Source of the DNA: Clostridia bacterium
GTDB taxonomy: Bacteria; Bacillota; Clostridia; Oscillospirales; Acutalibacteraceae
Length of the DNA stretch: 64,000 nucleotides
NCBI GenBank assembly: GCA_017407755.1
Contig: JAFQVY010000001.1
Coordinates: 186,001-250,000, forward strand
Reading direction: 5' to 3'
The notes below the pieces were generated by a model, which ran no database searches, was not told the origin of the DNA, and saw nothing but the letters and a program-made list of their open reading frames with translations. The position numbers and the translations under genes were made by a program. Positions 1-8,612 of this stretch are shown in pieces (position 1 is the stretch's first letter; the number at the start of each line of letters is the position of its first letter).

Positions 1-356
1 CAGGCATCTTTACTCCCGACTCTGAGGTTACAAAGTACGACACAACCACCTTTGAGGGCGAGTATCAGTATATGGTTGACTGGCTCAACACCCGTGCAGC
101 TTGGCTGAGCTCTGAGTTTCACAAGTTGGTTTACAAGGAAATCCTCTTAGGCGACGCTAACCTTGACCAGAAGATAAACGTTAAGGATGCAACCCTTATT
201 CAGAAGGCAATTGCAAAGCTTGAAAAGCTTGAGGGCGACAATTTCACCGCCGCTGACGTAAACGGCGACGAAAAACTTTCTGTTCAGGATGCTACAAATA
301 TTCAGAAGTTTATTGCAAACTATGAAATCCCCTACAAAGTAGGCGAACCTGTTTAA
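1..356 (+). CDS. CotH-like secreted protein with C-terminal type I dockerin (5' partial)
   Basis: The reading frame is open from the left edge (first whole codon at 3), so this is the C-terminal end of a larger gene. The first ~40 visible residues, including the stretch around MVDWLNTRAAWL, resemble the end of CotH-kinase-like domains, which often finish with a WL..R..W pattern. A type I dockerin follows: two calcium-loop/helix repeats, GDANLDQKINVKDATLIQK and then ADVNGDEKLSVQDATNIQK. A dockerin binds a cohesin on a scaffoldin, so the protein is probably displayed on an extracellular multi-enzyme complex. The dockerin call is secure; the CotH call rests on a short remnant. A terminator hairpin follows the stop codon. 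Confidence 0.8.
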   Translation, partial: GIFTPDSEVTKYDTTTFEGEYQYMVDWLNTRAAWLSSEFHKLVYKEILLGDANLDQKINVKDATLIQKAIAKLEKLEGDNFTAADVNGDEKLSVQDATNIQKFIANYEIPYKVGEPV

Positions 357-367
357 AATTTATTTAC

Positions 368-406
368 AAATCCCCCTGCACAAAGCAGTGCAGGGGGATG
401 CTTTTC
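368..406 (+). terminator. Rho-independent terminator after the CotH/dockerin gene
   Basis: A 12-bp perfect stem (370-381 with 388-399, GC-rich) with a 6-nt loop is followed by a short T run at 402-405. It lies just after the stop codon at 356. Confidence 0.8.
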
Positions 407-409
407 ATA

Positions 410-438
410 TTGACTTTTAGAGTAGAATGTACTATTAT
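410..438 (+). promoter_or_regulatory. Sigma-A-type promoter for the glycosyltransferase gene
   Basis: TTGACT (410-415) and TATTAT (433-438) are separated by exactly 17 bp. The predicted transcription start is near 445, just upstream of a ribosome binding site at 471-477. This placement limits where translation of the following gene can begin. Confidence 0.75.
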
Positions 439-485
439 AGTAATACAGTTTAACTGAGTGCACTGCACGAAGGAAGGTTTTTGCT

Positions 486-1769
486 ACGGATACCCTATTT
501 TTAATCTGTGATGCTGTTATCACAGGCTTTTTTTCTCTATGTTACCTTTATCAGGTATTCTTTATAATATATGAACTGCTAAAAAAGAATAAAAATAAAG
601 CAAATGCCAAACCGAAAAAGCTTCACAGGTTTGCAGTTGTTATCTGTGCCAGAAACGAGCAAAGCGTCATCGGCGGCCTTATTGACAGTTTAAAGCGTCA
701 GAATTACCCTGAGGAGCTTATTGACATTTACGTTGTAGCTGACAACTGCTCTGACTATACTGCAAAGTATGCCGAAGCTTCGGGAGCAAAGGTTATTGAA
801 AGGCACAACAAAAGCCTTATCGGCAAGGGCTATGCTTTGGACTTTGCCTTTAAAAAGCTTTTTAAAGAAGACGTTTATCACGACGCTTATCTTATTTTTG
901 ACGCCGACAACCTTGTGGACAAGGACTTTATTAAGGAAATGAACCTTAAGCTTTGCGAAGGTTTTAAAGTTCTTACAAGCTACCGCAACTCCAAAAACTA
1001 CGGCACAAACTGGATTACCGCAGGCTATTCCCTTTCTTTTATCCGTGAGGCAAAGTACCTTAACAAAGCCCGTGAGGATTTAAAGCTTTGCTGTGCAATT
1101 TCGGGCACAGGCTTCTGTGTAAGCCGTGAAATTATCGAAAAAAACGGCGGTTGGAAGCATCATCTTCTGACCGAGGACATAGAATTTACCGTTGACTCTG
1201 TTATTGAGGGCGAAAAATTCGGTATAAGCGAAAAATCCGTGCTTTATGATGAGCAACCTGTTACCTTTAAAAGCTCTTGGAATCAGCGAATCCGCTGGAC
1301 AAAAGGCTTTTATCAGATTTTAGGGGAATACGGATTTAAGCTTTTAAAAGGTGTTTTCAAGGGCTCTTTCTCGTGTTATGATTTTTTAATCACCCTTTTT
1401 CCTGCATCTGCCTACACAATCTACAACTTTGTTAAATGTATCATAGAATGTGTTTACGGCGTAATTGCCTTTTCAAAAAACCTTGACCCCATTACCCTTA
1501 TCCAGAATTGCATCTGGCCCTTTGTAAGCTTTATTGCAATTATTTATTTCGTGTTCTTCTTTATGGGGCTTGTTACTATGATTACCGAGCACAGGGTTAT
1601 AAGAGCTACTAAAGCTCAGAAAATCCGCTCTGTTTTCACCTATCCGTTATTTATGATTACCTACTGTCCCATTGCCATTGCGGCTATTTTCAAAAAAGTA
1701 AGCTGGACTCCTATTCCCCACAACGTAAAGGCAACAATCGACGACCTTGAAGACGCCAAAACCCGCTAA
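486..1769 (+). CDS. Membrane glycosyltransferase family 2, apparent ACG start
   Basis: This is a processive-type GT2 protein of about 427 residues. It has an N-terminal membrane helix, then the GT-A motifs AVVICARNE, FDADN (metal/nucleotide site), TEDIEFT (catalytic acidic pair) and QRIRW, and several C-terminal membrane helices. It probably polymerises or transfers a sugar at the cytoplasmic membrane; the substrate cannot be read. The frame is open upstream to a stop at 441-443 and contains no ATG until 837, deep inside the catalytic domain. A strong AGGAAGG (471-477) sits 8 nt before ACG at 486, exactly where ATG would be expected. Either ACG is the start, a mutation weakened it, or the base is a sequencing error. 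Confidence 0.75.
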   Translation, partial: TDTLFLICDAVITGFFSLCYLYQVFFIIYELLKKNKNKANAKPKKLHRFAVVICARNEQSVIGGLIDSLKRQNYPEELIDIYVVADNCSDYTAKYAEASGAKVIERHNKSLIGKGYALDFAFKKLFKEDVYHDAYLIFDADNLVDKDFIKEMNLKLCEGFKVLTSYRNSKNYGTNWITAGYSLSFIREAKYLNKAREDLKLCCAISGTGFCVSREIIEKNGGWKHHLLTEDIEFTVDSVIEGEKFGISEKSVLYDEQPVTFKSSWNQRIRWTKGFYQILGEYGFKLLKGVFKGSFSCYDFLITLFPASAYTIYNFVKCIIECVYGVIAFSKNLDPITLIQNCIWPFVSFIAIIYFVFFFMGLVTMITEHRVIRATKAQKIRSVFTYPLFMITYCPIAIAAIFKKVSWTPIPHNVKATIDDLEDAKTR

Positions 1770-1773
1770 AGAA

Positions 1774-1808
1774 AACCGCCTGATTTTTTCGGGCGGTTAG
1801 TATTTTTA
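1774..1808 (+). terminator. Terminator after the glycosyltransferase gene
   Basis: Stem AACCGCC / GGCGGTT with a T-containing loop, followed by a T-rich run (1801-1808). Confidence 0.7.
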
Positions 1809-1894
1809 TAAAATGTATTATATTTTTCAAATTTGTTAATAATCAATTCATACTAATGATTTATAATCTTACATTATGAAAGGAGCGATATGTA

Positions 1895-4825
1895 TTGCTT
1901 AATTTAAAAAACATCTGTAAGGAATATAAAATGGGCGACACCACCGTAAAGGCTTTGAAGGGTGTTGACGTAAGCTTCAGAGACAACGAGTTTGTTGCTA
2001 TTTTGGGTCATTCAGGCTGCGGAAAAACCACTTTGCTTAACATAATCGGCGGACTTGACCGCTACTCAGAGGGCGATTTGCAAATCAACGGTGTCTCCAC
2101 AAAGAAATACAAGGACCGAGACTGGGACGCTTACCGCAACCACTCTGTGGGCTTTGTTTTTCAGTCTTATAACCTTATTCCCCACCAGACTGTGCTTTCT
2201 AATGTAGAGCTTGCACTTACCCTTTCGGGTGTTAAGAAAAGCGAAAGAAGAAAGCGTGCCAAGGAAGCACTTAAAAAGGTAGGACTTTCTGATCAGCTTA
2301 AGAAAAAACCTAACCAGATGTCTGGCGGACAGATGCAAAGAGTTGCCATTGCCCGCTCCCTTGTAAATAATCCCGACATACTTTTAGCCGACGAACCTAC
2401 AGGCGCCCTTGATACCGACACAAGCGTACAGATTATGGAGATACTCAAAGAGGTTGCCAAAGACCGCCTTGTTATTATGGTTACTCATAATCCTGAGCTT
2501 GCAGATGAGTATGCCACAAGAATCGTAAACCTTAAAGACGGCTTAGTGGTAGGCGACTCTAACCCTGTCAGCCAGCAGGAGCTTAAAGAAAGTGAAGTAG
2601 TTAAGGTAAAGGGCAAAAAGCAGAAAAAACCTTCAATGTCCTTCTTTACCGCTCTTTCTCTTTCCTTTAACAATCTGCTTACAAAAAAGGCACGTACCCT
2701 TTTAACCTCTTTTGCAGGTTCAATCGGTATTATCGGCATTGCCCTTATTCTTTCTCTTTCAAGCGGTATTCAAGCGTTTATCGACGGCATTCAGGAGGAC
2801 ACCCTGTCCTCTTATCCTATTGTTATTGAGGAAGAGGCTCTGGATATGACTTCTATGATGGCTTCTATGATGTCCATGAGCGAAAGCAGTCAGAACCGCG
2901 AAGAAGGCAAGGTTTACGCCAACACTATTATGTACGATATGTTAGAAGCTGTAAACGGTTCTGCATCAAGTCAGAATAACCTTGAGCCTTTCAAGGCTTA
3001 TCTTGAAGAAAACGCTGCAACCCTTGACGAATATGTAAACTCTGTTCAGTATGGCTACGACCTTGATTTGCTGATTTACAGTGAAGACACCGACGAAAAA
3101 ATAGAAAAATTAAACCCCTCTGCACTTTTTGAGGGTATGATTTCAGATAGCTACTCCGAGGCGATTTCACCCTCTGACTATATGCTTGATGTATGGCAGG
3201 AGATGATTCCCTCAAAAGACGGTGACGCCATAAGCCCCCTTATTACCGACCAGTATGAAATTGTAGAAGGCGGCGGCAGATGGCCCTCTAACTACAATGA
3301 GGTTGTTCTTGTGGTTAACGAAAATAACGAGGTTGCCGACACTGCACTTTACGCCTTGGGTCTTAAAGACGCTGATGAGGTTGACGACATTTTAACCGCA
3401 CTTTCAAAAGGCGAAGAGTATGAAAGCGACGCCGCCACAAGCTGGGAATACAGCGAGCTTTTGGGCAAAACCTTTAAGCTGGTACTTCCCACCGACCTTT
3501 ACTCTAAAAACGAGCACGGCGTATGGGAGGATATAAGCGAAAACGAAACCCTGCTTAAGGTTGCCGTTGATGACTCCGAGGACATTGAAATTGTTGGTAT
3601 TATCCGCCCCAGAGAAGACGCTACCTCCGCTTCCCTTTCGGGCACAATCTGCTACACAAAGGCACTTACAGACTTTTACATTGATGCAATAAACGATAGC
3701 GAAATCGTAAAAGAACAAATGGCAGACACTACTGTTGATGTACTCAGTGGTGCAAACTTTATAGATACCACCAAAGAATACTCCAACGAAGAAAAGGCTC
3801 AGATGCTTGACACCTATATAAGCCATATTTCTGACAAGCAGAAAGCTCAGATGTATACCCAGATTATTACCACACCTCCTGAGGAAATGCTCACTCAGTC
3901 TACAGAGCAGTATATGCTACAGTATCCCGACAGAGAAAGCAGAGTCGAAGCAATACTTTCGGCAAACACAGGTGACGGCTCTGTTGACGAAGAAACCGCC
4001 CGCGCTTACTTAGAGGATATGAGCGACGAAGAAATTGAAAACCTTATTGTAAGCAGTATGGAAAAAATGATTTCTGCTCAGTATGCCGAAAATGCTATGG
4101 CAGGGCTTTCTACATTTTCCACCTCTGACTTGGCACTTATGCTTGACACTTACTACACAGACAAGACTGATGAAGAAAAGGCAAAGGACTTTGACAAATT
4201 CGTGCCTGAAGTTACCTTGGAAAACACCCTGCACACCTTAGGCTCTGTGGATTACCACAAGCCTTCAAGTGTAAGCATCTACCCCGTTTCCTTTGATGCA
4301 AAGCAAAGTGTTACAGATATGATTTCCGATTACAACAAAACCGTAGAAGAAGACGACAAAATCAGCTACACCGACTACGTAGCGTTGATGATGTCCTCGG
4401 TAAGCGTTATTGTTGATGCCGTTACCTACGGACTTACCGCTTTCGTTTCTATATCCCTTGTTGTTTCCTCTATTATGATTGGTGTAATCACCTATATTTC
4501 TGTTTTAGAGCGTACAAAGGAAATCGGCGTGCTTCGCTCAATGGGTGCATCAAAACGCAATATTTCAAACATCTTCACCGCCGAAACCCTTATTATCGGA
4601 CTTATTTCGGGACTTATCGGCGTAGGACTGACTATTCTTCTGAATATGCCCATTAACGCTATCCTTGATTTCTTGTTAACTGATGTTACAATCACAGCGG
4701 CACTTCCTATGGGTGCAGGTATTATTCTTGTTGTTATCAGTATGATTCTCACATTTATCGCAGGTCTTATCCCCTCTAAAATGGCGGCAAAGAAAGACCC
4801 TGTAGAAGCACTGAGAACTGAATAA
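1895..4825 (+). CDS. ABC transporter, fused ATPase and FtsX/MacB-type permease
   Basis: A 976-residue fusion. Residues ~1-225 are a MacB/LolD-type ATPase: Walker A GHSGCGKT (38-45), signature MSGGQ and Walker B ILLADEPTG. A first membrane helix lies at ~260-285. A very large acidic extracytoplasmic domain follows, then three C-terminal helices of the FtsX permease fold with the typical ERTKEIGVLRSMGAS motif. Such transporters usually move signals or export lipids and peptides rather than import nutrients. The start is TTG at 1895, 9 nt after AAAGGAG (1879-1885); the nearby ATG at 1890 is in another frame and soon stops. It forms a single-gene unit with its own terminator. The substrate is unknown. 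Confidence 0.9.
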   Translation: MLNLKNICKEYKMGDTTVKALKGVDVSFRDNEFVAILGHSGCGKTTLLNIIGGLDRYSEGDLQINGVSTKKYKDRDWDAYRNHSVGFVFQSYNLIPHQTVLSNVELALTLSGVKKSERRKRAKEALKKVGLSDQLKKKPNQMSGGQMQRVAIARSLVNNPDILLADEPTGALDTDTSVQIMEILKEVAKDRLVIMVTHNPELADEYATRIVNLKDGLVVGDSNPVSQQELKESEVVKVKGKKQKKPSMSFFTALSLSFNNLLTKKARTLLTSFAGSIGIIGIALILSLSSGIQAFIDGIQEDTLSSYPIVIEEEALDMTSMMASMMSMSESSQNREEGKVYANTIMYDMLEAVNGSASSQNNLEPFKAYLEENAATLDEYVNSVQYGYDLDLLIYSEDTDEKIEKLNPSALFEGMISDSYSEAISPSDYMLDVWQEMIPSKDGDAISPLITDQYEIVEGGGRWPSNYNEVVLVVNENNEVADTALYALGLKDADEVDDILTALSKGEEYESDAATSWEYSELLGKTFKLVLPTDLYSKNEHGVWEDISENETLLKVAVDDSEDIEIVGIIRPREDATSASLSGTICYTKALTDFYIDAINDSEIVKEQMADTTVDVLSGANFIDTTKEYSNEEKAQMLDTYISHISDKQKAQMYTQIITTPPEEMLTQSTEQYMLQYPDRESRVEAILSANTGDGSVDEETARAYLEDMSDEEIENLIVSSMEKMISAQYAENAMAGLSTFSTSDLALMLDTYYTDKTDEEKAKDFDKFVPEVTLENTLHTLGSVDYHKPSSVSIYPVSFDAKQSVTDMISDYNKTVEEDDKISYTDYVALMMSSVSVIVDAVTYGLTAFVSISLVVSSIMIGVITYISVLERTKEIGVLRSMGASKRNISNIFTAETLIIGLISGLIGVGLTILLNMPINAILDFLLTDVTITAALPMGAGIILVVISMILTFIAGLIPSKMAAKKDPVEALRTE

Positions 4826-4829
4826 ACTA

Positions 4830-4864
4830 AATCCCTCTGCTAAAAAAACAGAGGGATTTTTTGT
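4830..4864 (+). terminator. Terminator after the ABC transporter
   Basis: Perfect 10-bp stem (4830-4839 with 4849-4858), A-rich loop and a T run at 4857-4862. Confidence 0.85.
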
Positions 4865-4882
4865 AAAGCCACAGATGTTTAG

Positions 4883-5389
4883 TTATTCTTTAATAAAAGC
4901 CTTGATAATTTCGCCTACATACATTTTGTGCATAGGCTCAGCCTCGCCATAATGAGTGTTTACAAAATCGTCGCAGATTGCGGATTTATCCATATCCTGA
5001 GCATAAAGCTTTTTGCAGACAAGAGTAAGCTCAGCTTCTTCAAAATAAGGAGCCTCTGCCGAGAAGACGGGCGTTAAGCCTGTTTCCTTGCACTTGTCGA
5101 AGTCCCTGCCCGATTTACTGCCGCAAAAGCTAAGTGCCTTTCTGTACTCCTCGGCGAAAAATGTAAGGGTAAAGTACTCTTCTCTTTCGCAAAACTCAAA
5201 GGTATAGCGAGAAGGTCTTATAAATGTGAAGGCAACGTTTTTGTTCCAAAGCACTCCAAGTCCTCCCCAGCTTGCAGTCATTGTGTTAAAAGATTCCTTG
5301 TTTCCTGCTGTTATAAGCATCCACTGCTTGCCGATTTTTTCAAAAGGGCTAACTTCAAGCTCCTTAATATCAATTTCCTTAAAGCTCAT
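4883..5389 (-). CDS. Flavin reductase-like (FMN-binding split-barrel) protein
   Basis: 168 residues, the usual length for the flavin reductase/flavoredoxin family. The N-terminal half has the pattern of these FMN proteins: a WMLITAGN strand, then FNTMTASWGGLGVLWNK, where the SWG stretch normally contacts FMN, then FTFIRPSRYTFEF. It probably binds FMN and reduces it or takes part in electron transfer; the partner is unknown. GGAGG lies 7 nt before the ATG. It is the last gene of the coaX-ECF-birA group, 12 nt downstream of birA, and nothing else in the sequence ties it to cofactor metabolism. Confidence 0.8.
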   Translation of the reverse strand: MSFKEIDIKELEVSPFEKIGKQWMLITAGNKESFNTMTASWGGLGVLWNKNVAFTFIRPSRYTFEFCEREEYFTLTFFAEEYRKALSFCGSKSGRDFDKCKETGLTPVFSAEAPYFEEAELTLVCKKLYAQDMDKSAICDDFVNTHYGEAEPMHKMYVGEIIKAFIKE

Positions 5390-5401
5390 AAAAAACCTCC
5401 G

Positions 5402-6109
5402 TTAATATATATCGTGAACTACAACCTCACCTGAAGAAACCTGTCGCAAAACGCCCTCTGCCTCTATAGTAAGGGAGCCGTTTTCTAAAACATCAACGGC
5501 TACGCCGCTAAAGTCTTTTGCTCTTACGTTTTTGCCAATGTTAGCACAAAGCCCTTTGTACTTAGCCAGTGCCTCTTTAGTAAAGCCATAATCATACTTT
5601 TCAATTGTGTTTTCAAACGCCTTAACCAATGCCTTGAAAACCTCTTTCACCTTATATTCCTTTCCGCTTAAAAGGTACATAGAGGTTGCCTTATGAGAAA
5701 TCTCATCGCTAAAGCTTTTGTCGTTTATGTTTATCCCTACGCCAATAACAGTATATTCATTTACCCTTTCGCAAAGAATACCCGCAAGCTTTTTATTGAC
5801 CGAAATTATATCGTTTGGCCATTTGATTTCAAGGGGTAAATCCAAAAAAACTTTTAAGCCTTCATAAACCGCCAAAGCCGCAAGCAAGGTAAAGCCCTCT
5901 GAATATTTATTTTTTATAGCGATGCTCATACAAAGGGTGCCTTCACCGCTAAGCCAAGTTCTGCCGAGTCTGCCTCTGCCTGAACTTTGGCTCTTTGCCA
6001 TAACCGCCAAGCCGTTTTCTAAAGTGCTTTCTTTAATAAGTCTCTTGAGGTAATTGTTGGTAGAGTCCACCGACTCTAAATATACCGTAGCTAAAGGGAA
6101 ATTTGTCAT
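5402..6109 (-). CDS. birA: Biotin--[acetyl-CoA-carboxylase] ligase
   Basis: 235 residues. The biotin-binding/adenylation motif GRGRLGRTW and the substrate motif KWPNDI are both present, as is the small C-terminal SH3-like domain. The N-terminal winged-helix DNA-binding domain of bifunctional BirA is missing, so this is a class I ligase without repressor function. It attaches biotin to carboxyl carrier proteins in the cytoplasm. Its ATG overlaps the stop of the upstream ECF gene by 4 nt (6106-6109), which indicates translational coupling and an operon. The coupling makes a vitamin (biotin or pantothenate) a likely substrate of that transporter. Confidence 0.93.
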   Translation of the reverse strand: MTNFPLATVYLESVDSTNNYLKRLIKESTLENGLAVMAKSQSSGRGRLGRTWLSGEGTLCMSIAIKNKYSEGFTLLAALAVYEGLKVFLDLPLEIKWPNDIISVNKKLAGILCERVNEYTVIGVGININDKSFSDEISHKATSMYLLSGKEYKVKEVFKALVKAFENTIEKYDYGFTKEALAKYKGLCANIGKNVRAKDFSGVAVDVLENGSLTIEAEGVLRQVSSGEVVVHDIY

Positions 6110-6720
6110 ACTAACCTTTTCTTTACAATTGTCAGAGGCTTGCAGATTGCAGTACCCACAACAATATTTACTGCGATTTCGATAAGTCCGTTTGTGCCTG
6201 CAAAAGCGGCAAACAATGCAAAAATGCTGTTAACACCAACAAGCTCTGAAATGTTTTCGGCAAAGAAAATCCACATAGAGCCTAAAAACAAAACTGTGTT
6301 AATAATTGCAACACTTGCACCCGACACGGGAATTGCCAGCATATCTCTCTTTGTGCCGTTTTTACTTATTGCCTTATAGATAAGTGCAGGCAAAAGTCCG
6401 CACAAAATACGGGGCACAACACACATAATAAAGGTGTAAAAAGGATTAACACCAAGTAAAATGTTGCCCAAAGCGTCCATTCCAAAGCAGGTGTAAAAGC
6501 TGGTTAATCCAAAAACAGAGCCTAAAATAACACCGCTTCTTGCCCCTAAAACAATGCTTCCGATTGCAACAGGCAGTGTAATAAGTGTCATCTTTACAGG
6601 GCCTAAGGGTATGTAGCCGATAGGTGTAAAGGTCATCAGAATGATTAATGCCGCTAAAATTGCGGTCATTGTCATTTCCACTACCATAGGGTTAATGGTT
6701 GATTTTCTTCTTGTAGACAT
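6106..6720 (-). CDS. ECF transporter S component (vitamin uptake; pantothenate or biotin likely)
   Basis: 204 residues with about six hydrophobic helices and the ECF S-component pattern: TAILAALIILMTFTPIGYI, then GPVKMTLITLPVAIGSIVLG. These membrane proteins bind a vitamin and pair with a shared EcfA/EcfA'/EcfT energising module, which is not in this window. It lies between coaX (pantothenate kinase) and birA (biotin ligase). Coupling to birA argues for biotin, but the sequence does not look like a standard BioY, and coaX context argues for pantothenate. GGAGG lies 7 nt before the ATG. Confidence 0.85.
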   Translation of the reverse strand: MSTRRKSTINPMVVEMTMTAILAALIILMTFTPIGYIPLGPVKMTLITLPVAIGSIVLGARSGVILGSVFGLTSFYTCFGMDALGNILLGVNPFYTFIMCVVPRILCGLLPALIYKAISKNGTKRDMLAIPVSGASVAIINTVLFLGSMWIFFAENISELVGVNSIFALFAAFAGTNGLIEIAVNIVVGTAICKPLTIVKKRLV

Positions 6721-6795
6721 AAAAATTCCTCCTGCTGACTCCCCAAAAGGGTGAGTCGCTAAAAATATTTATTATAAGGCAAAGCCTTTATAACC

Positions 6796-7563
6796 TTACT
6801 TTTTATTCTTTTCAAAAATCAGACGTAAGCCCTGAAGCATCAAATCATCTCTCAGCTCAATTTTATGGCGACAAGATGGCACAATCTCAGCGGCTAAACC
6901 GCCTGTGGCAACAAGAGAACACTTCTTGCCGATTTCTTCTTCAATGCGGTCAATCATACCGTCAATCATAGAAGCCGAGCCTATAACAATACCTGAGCGC
7001 ATACATTCGTCGGTATTTTTGCCCACAACTCTTGAAGGAGCGTGAATTGCAACCGAGGGCAAAAGTGCACCCTGCTTAACCAGAGCATTTAAAGCAGTGC
7101 CCACACCGGGGATAATTGCACCGCCAATCATAGACTTATCCTCGTCAATAACAAAAACAGTGGTAGCAGTACCCATACTTATGACGATTGAAGGCAGTTT
7201 ATACATTTCTGCCGCACCTACACAGCCTGTTACCAAGTCGGCACCTGCTGAGGCAGGGTTATCTATCTTTAAATTAATGCCTGTTTTAAGTCCGGGGCCA
7301 ACAACCAAAGGCTCCATTTTAAAAAGCAGCTTAACAGCCTTTTTAAGGCTTGATAATACCTGTGGCACAACGCTACTGATAATAGTGCCCTCAACCTTAG
7401 CAATATCAAAACCGTAAACTTCGAAAATGCCCTTGATTTCCAAAGCCAGCTCGTCGCCTGTTTTGCTTTCATCAGTAGAAGTGCGGGCTATCATAACAAG
7501 GTCTTCGTTTTCAAAAAGGCCAAGTTTAATATTTGTATTTCCTACGTCAAATACTAATAACAT
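6796..7563 (-). CDS. coaX: Type III pantothenate kinase
   Basis: 255 residues, the family length. The N-terminal DVGNTNIKLG is the phosphate-binding motif of the ASKHA fold. GPGLKTGI, GADLVTG and GTATTVFVID are the other conserved blocks of CoaX. It phosphorylates pantothenate, the first step of coenzyme A synthesis, in the cytoplasm, and is insensitive to CoA feedback in characterised members. It is the first gene of a minus-strand group with the ECF S component, birA and the flavin reductase-like gene, and is preceded by a good promoter. Confidence 0.95.
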   Translation of the reverse strand: MLLVFDVGNTNIKLGLFENEDLVMIARTSTDESKTGDELALEIKGIFEVYGFDIAKVEGTIISSVVPQVLSSLKKAVKLLFKMEPLVVGPGLKTGINLKIDNPASAGADLVTGCVGAAEMYKLPSIVISMGTATTVFVIDEDKSMIGGAIIPGVGTALNALVKQGALLPSVAIHAPSRVVGKNTDECMRSGIVIGSASMIDGMIDRIEEEIGKKCSLVATGGLAAEIVPSCRHKIELRDDLMLQGLRLIFEKNKK

Positions 7564-7578
7564 AATATCACCACTATC

Positions 7579-7607
7579 ATTATATTTTAAACTACCTTAA
7601 AGTTCAA
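7579..7607 (-). promoter_or_regulatory. Promoter of the coaX-ECF-birA operon
   Basis: On the minus strand TTGAAC (7607-7602) and TATAAT (7584-7579) are separated by 17 bp, with the coaX start codon 16 bp further on, so the 5' leader is very short. Confidence 0.8.
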
Positions 7608-7691
7608 GTCTATAGTTGTTATCGACGAAAAAGGAGCAAAAAAGGTTGGTAAATTCTACAATAAATTGCCGCTATTTTTCTTAAAAGAAAA

Positions 7692-7720
7692 TTGATAAAG
7701 GTCCTTTATGGTAATATATT
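7692..7720 (+). promoter_or_regulatory. Promoter of the transketolase pair
   Basis: TTGATA (7692-7697), 17-bp spacer, TATATT (7715-7720). The AGGAGG of the first transketolase gene follows at 7751. It lies within a longer open frame upstream of the ATG, which argues that the ATG at 7764 is the true start. Confidence 0.7.
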
Positions 7721-7763
7721 ATTGCGAATACTACTATTAAACTGTTCAATAGGAGGAATTGCT

Positions 7764-8612
7764 ATGCAGAACACCACTAAACTTGAGCTTAAAAAGCTCG
7801 CCTGTAAAGCAAGAATGGGTGCTGTTGAGGGCACATTCAATGCAAAATCAGGCCATCCCGGCGGCTCCCTTTCCGCCGCTGACATTATGACCTACCTTTA
7901 TTTTAACGAAATGAATGTAGATCCCGCTAATCCTAAAATGAAAAACCGCGACCGTTTTGTTCTTTCAAAGGGTCATTGCTGCCCAAGCCTCTATGCAATC
8001 CTTGCACTTAAGGGCTTCTTTGCTTGGGACGAGCTTAAGAACCTTCGCCACGTTGGCTCTATGCTTCAGGGTCACCCCGATATGAACAAAACCCCCGGTG
8101 TTGATATGAGCACAGGCTCTCTCGGTCAGGGTATTTCTACCGCTTGCGGTATGGCTCTGGCTGCTAAAATTGATAACCTCCCCTACCGCGTTTACACCGT
8201 TCTTGGCGACGGCGAGTGCGAAGAGGGTCAGGTTTGGGAGGCAGCTATGTTTGCCGCTCACAACAAGCTTGACAACTTAGTTGTTATTGTAGACCAGAAC
8301 GGTTTACAGATTGACGGCAAGGTATCGGAAGTTTGCGGCATTGAGCCTCTTGATAAGAAATTTGAAAGCTTTGGCTTTGAGGTTATTAAAATCAACGGTC
8401 ACTGCTTTGACGATATTGAAGCCGCCTTTAACAAAGCTAAGGAAGTTAAGGGCAAGCCCACAGCTATTCTTGCCGCTACTGTTAAGGGCAAGGGCGTAAG
8501 CTTTATGGAAGACCAGGTTGACTGGCACGGCAAAGGTCCCAACAAAGACGAGTATGAAAAGGCAATAGCTGAGCTTGAGGCTCAGCTTAAGGAACTGGAG
8601 GGTGAGTGCTAA
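7764..8612 (+). CDS. Transketolase, N-terminal (TPP-binding) subunit
   Basis: 282 residues, the N-terminal half of a transketolase. The TPP/Mg site is visible as GDGECEEGQVWEAAMFAAHNK, together with SKGHCCPSLYA and HPDMNKTPGVDMSTGSLGQG. It acts with the next gene to transfer two-carbon ketol units in the pentose phosphate pathway. Split transketolases are common in Clostridia. The start at 7764 is chosen because AGGAGG (7751-7756) lies 7 nt upstream; the longer frame would begin inside the promoter. The stop overlaps the next start by one base (taATG). Confidence 0.95.
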   Translation: MQNTTKLELKKLACKARMGAVEGTFNAKSGHPGGSLSAADIMTYLYFNEMNVDPANPKMKNRDRFVLSKGHCCPSLYAILALKGFFAWDELKNLRHVGSMLQGHPDMNKTPGVDMSTGSLGQGISTACGMALAAKIDNLPYRVYTVLGDGECEEGQVWEAAMFAAHNKLDNLVVIVDQNGLQIDGKVSEVCGIEPLDKKFESFGFEVIKINGHCFDDIEAAFNKAKEVKGKPTAILAATVKGKGVSFMEDQVDWHGKGPNKDEYEKAIAELEAQLKELEGEC

